Under the pieces are notes generated by a model. It was not told where the DNA came from, ran no database searches, and saw only the letters and a list, made by a program, of their open reading frames with translations. A program made the translations under genes and the position numbers. This document shows, one piece after another, positions 48,102 to 59,700 of a DNA stretch of 64,000 nt; the first letter of the stretch is position 1, and each line of letters opens with the position of its first letter. The stretch covers positions 372,001 to 436,000 of the forward strand of contig JAUIMM010000722.1 of assembly GCA_031769625.1 (NCBI GenBank), in the 5' to 3' direction. This stretch comes from Taudactylus pleione. Lineage: Eukaryota > Chordata > Amphibia > Anura > Myobatrachidae.

Positions 48102-51030
48102 TTACAGTTATTGATCCATTTGGTCTACAATTATGCGACCATTATGGCTGGAAAACACTTGATAAGAACTACTTCCAAACCAATTTTGGGCCATTTTGAC
48201 TTTCAGGTAGTGGAGAAACAGCCAGTCAAAGAAAGGGTTCCTAGGCTCCTCCAGTCCACTTTAAGTAAATTAAGATTTTTTTTTCTTAAAATGCATGCAG
48301 TTTTTGATCCATTTGGTCTACAATTATGCGACCTGTATCGCTGGAAAGCTATTGTTCACAGCTACCTCCACACCAATTTTGGGCCATTTTGACAATCAGG
48401 AGGAGGAGAAACAGCTGGTCAAAGATAGGGTTCCTAGGCTCCTCAGGACCCGCTTCCAAAAATGCACGAAAATACCTTTTTCAGAGCTACCTTCACACCG
48501 ATTTTGGGCCGTTTTAATCACCATGCAGCGGAGAAATAGCCAATCAAAAGAAGGGTTCCTTGGAGAAATATACAGTTAATGGATACTTATGCTCCTCCGG
48601 TCCCACTCTAAGTCAATGGAGATTTTTTTTTGCTTTACATGCTTGCAGTTAATGATCCATTTGGTCTACAATTATGCGACCAGTGAGGCAGGAAAGCACT
48701 TGATAAGAACTACTTCCACACAAATTTTGGGCCATTTTGACTGTCAGGCAGTGGAGAAACAGCCAGTCAAAGAAAGGGTTCCAAGGCTCCTCCAGTCCAC
48801 TTTAAGTAAATTAAGATTTTTTTTTCTTTAAATGGTTACAGTTATTGATCCATTTGGTCTACAATTATGCGACCAGTATGGCTGGAAAGCACTTGATAAG
48901 AACTACTTCCACACAAATTTTGGGCCATTTTGACTTTCAGGAAGTGGATAAACAGCCAGTCAAAGAAAGGGTTCCTAGTCTCCTCCAGTCCACTTTAAGT
49001 CAATTGAGATTTTTTTTTGCTTTAAATGCTTGCAGTTTTTGATCCATTTGGTCTACAATTATGCGACCAGTATCGCTGGAAAGCCCTTGTTCCCAGCTAC
49101 ATCCACACCAATATTGGGCCATTTTGACAATCAGGAGGAGGAGAAACAGCTTGTCAAAGTTAGGGTTCCTAGGCTCCTCTGGTCCCGCTTCCAAAAATGC
49201 ACGAAAAGACGTTTTTCAGAGCTACCTTCACACCGATTTTGGGCCATTTTAACCACAATGCAGCAGAGATATAGCCAATCAAAAGAAGGGTTCCTTGGAG
49301 AAATATACAGTTAATGGATACTTATGCTCCTCTGTTCCCACTTTAAGTCAATGGAGATTTTTTTTTTGCTTTAAATGCTTGCAGTTATTGATCCATTTGG
49401 TCTACAATTATGCGACCAGTATGGCTGGAGAGCACTTGATAAGAACTACTTCCACACAAATTTTGGGCCATTTTGACTGTCAGGCAGTGGAGAAACAGCC
49501 AGTCAAAGAAAGGGTTCCTAGGCTCCTCCAGTCCACTTTAAGTAAATTAAGATTTTTATTTCTTTAAATGCTTACAGTTATTGATCCATTTGGTCTACAA
49601 TTATGCGACCATTATGGCTGGAAAGCACTTGATAAGAACTACTTCCAAACCAATTTTGGGCCATTTTGACTGTCAGGCAGTGGAGAAACAGCCAGTCAAA
49701 GAAAGGGTTCCTAGTCTCCTCCAGTCCACTTTATGTCAATTGAGATTTTTTTTTGTTTAAATGCTTGCAGTTTTTGATCCATTTGGTCTACAATTATGCG
49801 ACTAGTATCGCTGGAAAGCCCTTGTTCCCAGCTACATCGACACCAATTTTGGGCCATTTTGACAATCAGGAGGAGGAGAAACAGCTGGTCAAAAATAGGG
49901 TTCCTAGGCTCCTCTGGTCCCGCTTCCAAAAATGCACGAAAATACGTTTTTCAGAGCTACCTTCACACCGATTTTGGGCCATTTTAACCACAATGCAGCA
50001 GAGATATAGCCAATCAAAAGAAGGGTTCCTTGGAGAAATATACAGTTAATGGATACTTATGCTCCTCTGTTCCCACTTTAAGTCAATGGAGATTTTTTTA
50101 TTGCTTTAAATGCTTGCAGTTATTGATCCATTTGGTCTACAATTATGCGACCAGTATGGCTGGAGAGCACTTGATAAGAACTACTTCCACACAAATTTTG
50201 GGCCATTTTGACTGTCAGGCAGTGGAGAAACAGCCAGTCAAAGAAAGGGTTCCTAGGCTCCTCCAGTCCACTTTAAGTAAATTAAGATTTTTATTTCTTT
50301 AAATGCTTACAGTTATTGATCCATTTGGTCTACAATTATGCGACCATTATGGCTGGAAAACACTTGATAAGAACTACTTCCAAACCAATTTTGGGCCATT
50401 TTGACTTTCAGGTAGTGGAGAAACAGCCAGTCAAAGAAAGGGTTCCTAGGCTCCTCCAGTCCACTTTAAGTAAATTAAGATTTTTTTTTCTTAAAATGCA
50501 TGCAGTTTTTGATCCATTTGGTCTACAATTATGCGACCAGTATGGATGGAAAGCACTTGATAAGAACTACTTCCAAACCAATTTTGGGCCATTTTGACTG
50601 TCAGGCAGTGGAGAAACAGCCAGTCAAAGAAAGGGTTCCTAGTCTCCTCCAGTCCACTTTAAGTCAATTGAGATTTTTTTTTGCTTTAAGTGCTTGCAGT
50701 TTTTGATCCATTTGGTCTACAATTATGCGACCAGTATCGCTGGAAAGCCCTTGTTCCCAGCTACATCCACACCAATTTTGGGCCATTTTGACAATCAGGA
50801 GGAGGAGAAACAGCTGGTCAAAAATAGGGTTCCTAGGCTCCTCTGGTCCCGCTTCCAAAAATGCACGAAAATACGTTTTTCAGAGCTACCTTCACACCGA
50901 TTTTGGGCCATTTTAACAACAATGCAGCAGAGATATAGCCAATCAAAAGAAGGGTTTCTTGGAGAAATATACAGTTAATGGATACTTATGCTCCTCTGTT
51001 CCCACTTTAAGTCAATGGAAATTTTTTTTT
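48102..51030. repeat. Segmental copy g2/h1 (offset 5692 to next), about 2.9 kb
   Basis: It matches 53794-56722 over its whole length. Shared marks are TTTTTGTTTAAATGC, CATCGACACCAATTTTGG, AATACGTTTTTCAG, CTTTAAGTGCTTGC and AATGGAAATTTT. The copies part after the S at 51043/56735, where the first runs into an L and the second into two S. Confidence 0.78.
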
Positions 51031-54000
51031 TGCTTTAAATGCTTGCAGTTATTGATCCATTTGGTCTACAATTATGCGACCAGTATGGCTGGAGAGCACT
51101 TGATAAGAACTACTTCCACACAAATTTTGGGCCATTTTGACTGTCAGGCAGTGGAGAAACAGCCAGTCAAAGAAAGGGTTCCTAGTCTCCTCCAGTCCAC
51201 TTTATGTCAATTGAGATTTTTTTTTGCTTTAAATGCTTGCAGTTTTTGATCCATTTGGTCTACACTTATGTGACTAGTATCGCTGGAAAGCCCTTGTTCC
51301 CAGCTACATCCACACCAATTTTGGGCCATTTTGACAATCAGGAGGAGGAGAAACAGCTGGTCAAAAATAGGGTTCCTAGGCTCCTCTGTTCCCGCTTCCA
51401 AAAATGCACGAAAAGACGTTTTTCAGAGCTACCTTCACACCGATTTTGGGCCATTTTAACCACAATGCAGCAGAGATATAGCCAATCAAAAGAAGGGTTC
51501 CTTGGAGAAATATACAGTTAATGGATACTTATGCTCCTCTGTTCCCACTTTAAGTCAATGGAGATTTTTTTTTTGCTTTAAATGCTTGCAGTTATTGATC
51601 CATTTGGTCTACAATTATGCGACCAGTATGGCTGGAGAGCACTTGATAAGAACTACTTCCACACAAATTTTGGGCCATTTTGACTGTCAGGCAGTGGAGA
51701 AACAGCCAGTCAAAGAAAGGGTTCCTAGGCTCCTCCAGTCCACTTTAAGTAAATTAAGATTTTTATTTCTTTAAATGCTTACAGTTTTTGATCCATTTGG
51801 TCTACAATTATGCGACCAGTATGGCTGGAAAGCACTTGATAAGAACTACTTCCAAACCAATTTTGGGCCATTTTGACTTTCAGGAAGTGGATAAACAGCC
51901 AGTCAAAGAAAGGGTTCCTATTCTCCTCCAGTCCACTTTAAGTCAATTGAGATTTTTTTTTGCTTTAAATGCTTGCAGTTTTTGATCCATTTGGTCTAAA
52001 ATTATGCTACCAGTATCGCTGGAAAGCCCTTGTTCCCAGCTACATCCACACCAATATTGGGCCATTTTGACAATCAGGAGGAGGAGAAACAGCTGGTCAA
52101 AGTTAGGGTTCCTAGGCTCCTCTGGTCCCGCTTCCAAAAATGCACGAAAAGACGTTTTTCAGAGCTACCTTCACACCGATTTTGGGCCATTTTAACCACA
52201 ATGCAGCAGAGATATAGCCAATCAAAAGAAGGGTTCCTTGGAGAAATATACAGTTAATGGATACTTATGCTCCTCTGTTCCCACTTTAAGTCAATGGAGA
52301 TTTTTTTTTTGCTTTAAATGCTTGCAGTTATTGATCCATTTGGTCTACAATTATGCGACCAGTATGGCTGGAGAGCACTTGATAAGAACTACTTCCACAC
52401 AAATTTTGGGCCATTTTGACTGTCAGGCAGTGGAGAAACAGCCAGTCAAAGAAAGGGTTCCTAGTCTCCTCCAGTCCACTTTATGTCAATTGAGATTTTT
52501 TTTTGCTTTAAATGCTTGCAGTTTTTGATCCATTTGGTCTACAATTATGCGACTAGTATCGCTGGAAAGCCCTTGTTCCCAGCTACATCCACACCAATTT
52601 TTGGCCATTTTGACAATCAGGAGGAGGAGAAACAGCTGGTCAAAAATAGGGTTCCTAGGCTCCTCTGTTCCCGCTTCCAAAAATGCACGAAAAGACGTTT
52701 TTCAGAGCTACCTTCACACCGATTTTGGGCCATTTTAACCACAATGCAGCAGAGATATAGCCAATCAAAAGAAGGGTTCCTTGGAGAAATATACAGTTAA
52801 TGGATACTTATGCTCCTCTGTTCCCACTTTAAGTCAATGGAGATTTTTTTTTTGCTTTAAATGCTTGCAGTTATTGATCCATTTGGTCTACAATTATGCG
52901 ACCAGTATGGCTGGAGAGCACTTGATAAGAACTACTTCCACACAAATTTTGGGCCATTTTGACTGTCAGGCAGTGGAGAAACAGCCAGTCAAAGAAAGGG
53001 TTCCTAGGCTCCTCCAGTCCACTTTAAGTAAATTAAGATTTTTATTTCTTTAAATGCTTACAGTTTTTGATCCATTTGGTCTACAATTATGCGACCAGTA
53101 TGGCTGGAAAGCACTTGATAAGAACTACTTCCAAACCAATTTTGGGCCATTTTGACTTTCAGGAAGTGGATAAACAGCCAGTCAAAGAAAGGGTTCCTAG
53201 TCTCCTCCAGTCCACTTTAAGTCAATTGAGATTTTTTTTTGCTTTAAATGCTTGCAGTTTTTGATCCATTTGGTCTAAAATTATGCTACCAGTATCGCTG
53301 GAAAGCCCTTGTTCCCAGCTACATCCACACCAATATTGGGCCATTTTGACAATCAGGAGGAGGAGAAACAGCTGGTCAAAGTTAGGGTTCCTAGGCTCCT
53401 CTGGTCCCGCTTCCAAAAATGCACGAAAAGACGTTTTTCAGAGCTACCTTCACACCGATTTTGGGCCATTTTAACCACAATGCAGCAGAGATATAGCCAA
53501 TCAAAAGAAGGGTTCCTTGGAGAAATATACAGTTAATGGATACTTATGCTCCTCTGTTCCCACTTTAAGTCAATGGAGATTTTTTTTTTGCTTTAAATGC
53601 TTGCAGTTATTGATCCATTTGGTCTACAATTATGCGACCAGTATGGCTGGAGAGCACTTGATAAGAACTACTTCCACACAAATTTTGGGCCATTTTGACT
53701 GTCAGGCAGTGGAGAAACAGCCAGTCAAAGAAAGGTTTCCTAGGCTCCTCCAGTCCACTTTAAGTAAATTAAGATTTTTATTTCTTTAAATGCTTACAGT
53801 TATTGATCCATTTGGTCTACAATTTTGCGACCATTATGGCTGGAAAACACTTGATAAGAACTACTTCCAAACCAATTTTGGGCCATTTTGACTTTCAGGT
53901 AGTGGAGAAACAGCCAGTCAAAGAAAGGGTTCCTAGGCTCCTCCAGTCCACTTTAAGTAAATTAAGATTTTTTTTTCTTAAAATGCATGCAGTTTTTGAT

Positions 54001-56191
54001 CCATTTGGTCTACAATTATGCGACCTGTATCGCTGGAAAGCTATTGTTCACAGCTACCTCCACACCAATTTTGGGCCATTTTGACAATCAGGAGGAGGAG
54101 AAACAGCTGGTCAAAGATAGGGTTCCTAGGCTCCTCAGGACCCGCTTCCAAAAATGCACGAAAATACCTTTTTCAGAGCTACCTTCACACCGATTTTGGG
54201 CCGTTTTAATCACCATGCAGCGGAGAAATAGCCAATCAAAAGAAGGGTTCCTTGGAGAAATATACAGTTAATGGATACTTATGCTCCTCCGGTCCCACTC
54301 TAAGTCAATGGAGATTTTTTTTTGCTTTACATGCTTGCAGTTAATGATCCATTTGGTCTACAATTATGCGACCAGTGAGGCAGGAAAGCACTTGATAAGA
54401 ACTACTTCCACACAAATTTTGGGCCATTTTGACTGTCAGGCAGTGGAGAAACAGCCAGTCAAAGAAAGGGTTCCAAGGCTCCTCCAGTCCACTTTAAGTA
54501 AATTAAGATTTTTTTTTCTTTAAATGGTTACAGTTATTGATCCATTTGGTCTACAATTATGCGACCAGTATGGCTGGAAAGCACTTGATAAGAACTACTT
54601 CCACACAAATTTTGGGCCATTTTGACTTTCAGGAAGTGGATAAACAGCCAGTCAAAGAAAGGGTTCCTAGTCTCCTCCAGTCCACTTTAAGTCAATTGAG
54701 ATTTTTTTTTGCTTTAAATGCTTGCAGTTTTTGATCCATTTGGTCTACAATTATGCGACCAGTATCGCTGGAAAGCCCTTGTTCCCAGCTACATCCACAC
54801 CAATATTGGGCCATTTTGACAATCAGGAGGAGGAGAAACAGCTTGTCAAAGTTAGGGTTCCTAGGCTCCTCTGGTCCCGCTTCCAAAAATGCACGAAAAG
54901 ACGTTTTTCAGAGCTACCTTCACACCGATTTTGGGCCATTTTAACCACAATGCAGCAGAGATATAGCCAATCAAAAGAAGGGTTCCTTGGAGAAATATAC
55001 AGTTAATGGATACTTATGCTCCTCTGTTCCCACTTTAAGTCAATGGAGATTTTTTTTTTGCTTTAAATGCTTGCAGTTATTGATCCATTTGGTCTACAAT
55101 TATGCGACCAGTATGGCTGGAGAGCACTTGATAAGAACTACTTCCACACAAATTTTGGGCCATTTTGACTGTCAGGCAGTGGAGAAACAGCCAGTCAAAG
55201 AAAGGGTTCCTAGGCTCCTCCAGTCCACTTTAAGTAAATTAAGATTTTTATTTCTTTAAATGCTTACAGTTATTGATCCATTTGGTCTACAATTATGCGA
55301 CCATTATGGCTGGAAAGCACTTGATAAGAACTACTTCCAAACCAATTTTGGGCCATTTTGACTGTCAGGCAGTGGAGAAACAGCCAGTCAAAGAAAGGGT
55401 TCCTAGTCTCCTCCAGTCCACTTTATGTCAATTGAGATTTTTTTTTGTTTAAATGCTTGCAGTTTTTGATCCATTTGGTCTACAATTATGCGACTAGTAT
55501 CGCTGGAAAGCCCTTGTTCCCAGCTACATCGACACCAATTTTGGGCCATTTTGACAATCAGGAGGAGGAGAAACAGCTGGTCAAAAATAGGGTTCCTAGG
55601 CTCCTCTGGTCCCGCTGCCAAAAATGCACGAAAATACGTTTTTCAGAGCTACCTTCACACCGATTTTGGGCCATTTTAACCACAATGCAGCAGAGATATA
55701 GCCAATCAAAAGAAGGGTTCCTTGGAGAAATATACAGTTAATGGATACTTATGCTCCTCTGTTCCCACTTTAAGTCAATGGAGATTTTTTTATTGCTTTA
55801 AATGCTTGCAGTTATTGATCCATTTGGTCTACAATTATGCGACCAGTATGGCTGGAGAGCACTTGATAAGAACTACTTCCACACAAATTTTGGGCCATTT
55901 TGACTGTCAGGCAGTGGAGAAACAGCCAGTCAAAGAAAGGGTTCCTAGGCTCCTCCAGTCCACTTTAAGTAAATTAAGATTTTTATTTCTTTAAATGCTT
56001 ACAGTTATTGATCCATTTGGTCTACAATTATGCGACCATTATGGCTGGAAAACACTTGATAAGAACTACTTCCAAACCAATTTTGGGCCATTTTGACTTT
56101 CAGGTAGTGGAGAAACAGCCAGTCAAAGAAAGGGTTCCTAGGCTCCTCCAGTCCACTTTAAGTAAATTAAGATTTTTTTTTCTTAAAATGC
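48295..56191. repeat. Module map, part 7
   Basis: Landmarks: L48295, S48643, S48836, L49030, S49379, S49572, L49765, S50114, S50307, S50500, L50694, S51043, L51237, S51586, S51779, L51973, S52322, L52516, S52865, S53058, L53252, S53601, S53794, L53987, S54335, S54528, L54722, S55071, S55264, L55457, S55806, S55999. The LS units at 50694 and 51973 each precede an LSS unit. Confidence 0.92.
51030..53733. repeat. Tandem duplication, period 1279 bp
   Basis: About 51030-52454 recurs at 52309-53733, as S-L-S-S-L-S. Both copies carry GGTCTAAAATTATGCTACC (51995 and 53274), a base change inside the otherwise most constant block. A third instance is at 58073, in a related LSS stretch. Confidence 0.75.
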
Positions 56192-56722
56192 ATGCAGTTT
56201 TTGATCCATTTGGTCTACAATTATGCGACCAGTATGGCTGGAAAGCACTTGATAAGAACTACTTCCAAACCAATTTTGGGCCATTTTGACTGTCAGGCAG
56301 TGGAGAAACAGCCAGTCAAAGAAAGGGTTCCTAGTCTCCTCCAGTCCACTTTAAGTCAATTGAGATTTTTTTTTGCTTTAAGTGCTTGCAGTTTTTGATC
56401 CATTTGGTCTACAATTATGCGACCAGTATCGCTGGAAAGCCCTTGTTCCCAGCTACATCCACACCAATTTTGGGCCATTTTGACAATCAGGAGGAGGAGA
56501 AACAGCTGGTCAAAAATAGGGTTCCTAGGCTCCTCTGGTCCCGCTTCCAAAAATGCACGAAAAGACGTTTTTCAGAGCTACCTTCACACCGATTTTGGGC
56601 CATTTTAACAACAATGCAGCAGAGATATAGCCAATCAAAAGAAGGGTTCCTTGGAGAAATATACAGTTAATGGATACTTATGCTCCTCTGTTCCCACTTT
56701 AAGTCAATGGAAATTTTTTTTT
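53794..56722. repeat. Segmental copy g3/h2 (offset 5692)
   Basis: Copy of 48102-51030. Private changes here are CCCGCTGCC at 55611-55619, inside the CENP-B box-like site, and ATGCGATCAG near 56766. Confidence 0.78.
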
Positions 56723-59700
56723 TGCTTTAAATGCTTGCAGTTATTGATCCATTTGGTCTACAATTATGCGATCAGTATGGCTGGAGAGCACTTGATAAGA
56801 ACTACTTCCACACAAATTTTGGGCCATTTTGACTGTCAGGCAGTGGAGAAACAGCCAGTCAAAGAAAGGGTTCCTAGGCTCCTCCAGTCCACTTTAAGTA
56901 AATTAAGATTTTTATTTCTTTAAATGCTTACAGTTATTGATCCATTTGGTCTACAATTATGTGACCATTATGGCTGGAAAACACTTGATAAGAACTACTT
57001 CCAAACCAATTTTGGGCCATTTTGACTTTCAGGTAGTGGAGAAACAGCCAGTCAAAGAAAGGGTTCCTAGGCTCCTCCAGTCCACTTTAAGTAAATTAAG
57101 ATTTTTATTTCTTTAAATGCTTACAGTTATTGATCCATTTGGTCTACAATTATGCGACCATTATGGCTGGAAAGCACTTGATAAGAACTACTTCCAAACC
57201 AATTTTGGGCCATTTTGACTGTCAGGCAGTGGAGAAACAGCCAGTCAAAGAAAGGGTTCCTAGTCTCCTCCAGTCCACTTTATGTCAATTGAGATTTTTT
57301 TTTGCTTTAAATGCTTGCAGTTTTTGATCCATTTGGTCTACAATTATGCGACTAGTATCGCTGGAAAGCCCTTGTTCCCAGCTACATCCACACCAATTTT
57401 GGGCCATTTTGACAATCAGGAGGAGGAGAAACAGCTGGTCAAAAATAGGGTTCCTAGGCTCCTCTGTTCCCGCTTCCAAAAATGCACGAAAAGACGTTTT
57501 TCAGAGCTACCTTCACACCGATTTTGGGCCATTTTAACCACAATGCAGCAGAGATATAGCCAATCAAAAGAAGGGTTCCTTGGAGAAATATACAGTTAAT
57601 GGATACTTATGCTCCTCTGTTCCCACTTTAAGTCAATGGAGATTTTTTTTTTGCTTTAAATGCTTGCAGTTATTGATCCATTTGGTCTACAATTATGCGA
57701 CCAGTATGGCTGGAGAGCACTTGATAAGAACTACTTCCACACAAATTTTGGGCCATTTTGACTGTCAGGCAGTGGAGAAACAGCCAGTCAAAGAAAGGGT
57801 TCCTAGGCTCCTCCAGTCCACTTTAAGTAAATTAAGATTTTTATTTCTTTAAATGCTTACAGTTTTTGATCCATTTGGTCTACAATTATGCGACCAGTAT
57901 GGCTGGAAAGCACTTGATAAGAACTACTTCCAAACCAATTTTGGGCCATTTTGACTTTCAGGAAGTGGATAAACAGCCAGTCAAAGAAAGGGTTCCTAGT
58001 CTCCTCCAGTCCACTTTAAGTCAATTGAGATTTTTTTTTGCTTTAAATGCTTGCAGTTTTTGATCCATTTGGTCTAAAATTATGCTACCAGTATCGCTGG
58101 AAAGCCCTTGTTCCCAGCTACATCCACACCAATATTGGGCCATTTTGACAATCAGGAGGAGGAGAAACAGCTGGTCAAAGTTAGGGTTCCTAGGCTCCTC
58201 TGGTCCCGCTTCCAAAAATGCACGAAAAGACGTTTTTCAGAGCTACCTTCACACCGATTTTGGGCCATTTTAACCACAATGCAGCAGAGATATAGCCAAT
58301 CAAAAGAAGGGTTCCTTGGAGAAATATACAGTTAATGGATACTTATGCTCCTCTGTTCCCACTTTAAGTCAATGGAGATTTTTTTTTTGCTTTAAATGCT
58401 TGCAGTTATTGATCCATTTGGTCTACAATTATGCGACCAGTATGGCTGGAGAGCACTTGATAAGAACTACTTCCACACAAATTTTGGGCCATTTTGACTG
58501 TCAGGCAGTGGAGAAACAGCCAGTCAAAGAAAGGGTTCCTAGGCTCCTCCAGTCCACTTTAAGTAAATTAAGATTTTTTTTTCTTAAAATGCATGCAGTT
58601 TTTGATCCATTTGGTCTACAATTATGCGACCAGTATCGCTGGAAAGCTATTGTTCACAGCTACCTCCACACCAATTTTGGGCCATTTTGACAATCAGAAG
58701 GAGGAGAAACAGCTGGTCAAAAATAGGGTTCCTAGGCTCCGCAGGACCCGCTTCCAAAAATGCACGAAAATACCTTTTTCAGAGCTACCTTCACACCGAT
58801 TTTGGGCCGTTTTAATCACCATGCAGCGGAGAAATAGCCAATCAAAAGAAGGGTTCCTTGGAGAAATATACAGTTAATGGATACTTATGCTCCTCCGGTC
58901 CCACTCTAAGTCAATGGAGATTTTTTTTTGCTTTACATGCTTGCAGTTAATGATCCATTTGGTCTACAATTATGCGACCAGTGAGGCAGGAAAGCACTTG
59001 ATAAGAACTACTTCCACACAAATTTTGGGCCATTTTGACTGTCAGGCAGTGGAGAAACAGCCAGTCAAAGAAAGGGTTCCAAGGCTCCTCCAGTCCACTT
59101 TAAGTAAATTAAGATTTTTTTTTCTTTAAATGGTTACAGTTATTGATCCATTTGGTCTACAATTATGCGACCAGTATGGCTGGAAAGCACTTGATAAGAA
59201 CTACTTCCACACAAATTTTGGGCCATTTTGACTTTCAGGAAGTGGATAAACAGCCAGACAAAGAAAGGGTTCCTAGTCTCCTCCAGTCCACTTTAAGTCA
59301 ATTGAGATTTTTTTTTGCTTTAAATGCTTGCAGTTTTTGATCCATTTGGTCTACAATTATGCGACCAGTATCGCTGGAAAGCCCTTGTTCCCAGCTACAT
59401 CCACACCAATATTGGGCCATTTTGACAATCAGGAGGAGGAGAAACAGCTTGTCAAAGTTAGGGTTCCTAGGCTCCTCTGGTCCCGCTTCCAAAAATGCAC
59501 GAAAAGACGTTTTTCAGAGCTACCTTCACACCGATTTTGGGCCATTTTAACCACAATGCAGCAGAGATATAGCCAATCAAAAGAAGGGTTCCTTGGAGAA
59601 ATATACAGTTAATGGATACTTATGCTCCTCTGTTCCCACTTTAAGTCAATGGAGATTTTTTTTTTGCTTTAAATGCTTGCAGTTATTGATCCATTTGGTC

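Larger units (their letters stand above)
40363..48294. repeat. Module map, part 6
   Basis: Landmarks: S40363, S40556, L40750, S41099, S41292, S41485, L41679, S42028, S42221, L42415, S42764, S42957, S43150, L43344, S43693, S43886, L44079, S44427, S44620, L44814, S45163, S45356, L45549, S45897, L46091, S46440, S46633, L46825, S47173, S47366, L47560, S47909, S48102. LSSS and LSS units alternate between 40750 and 44078, giving a 1665-bp superunit present twice. Confidence 0.92.
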
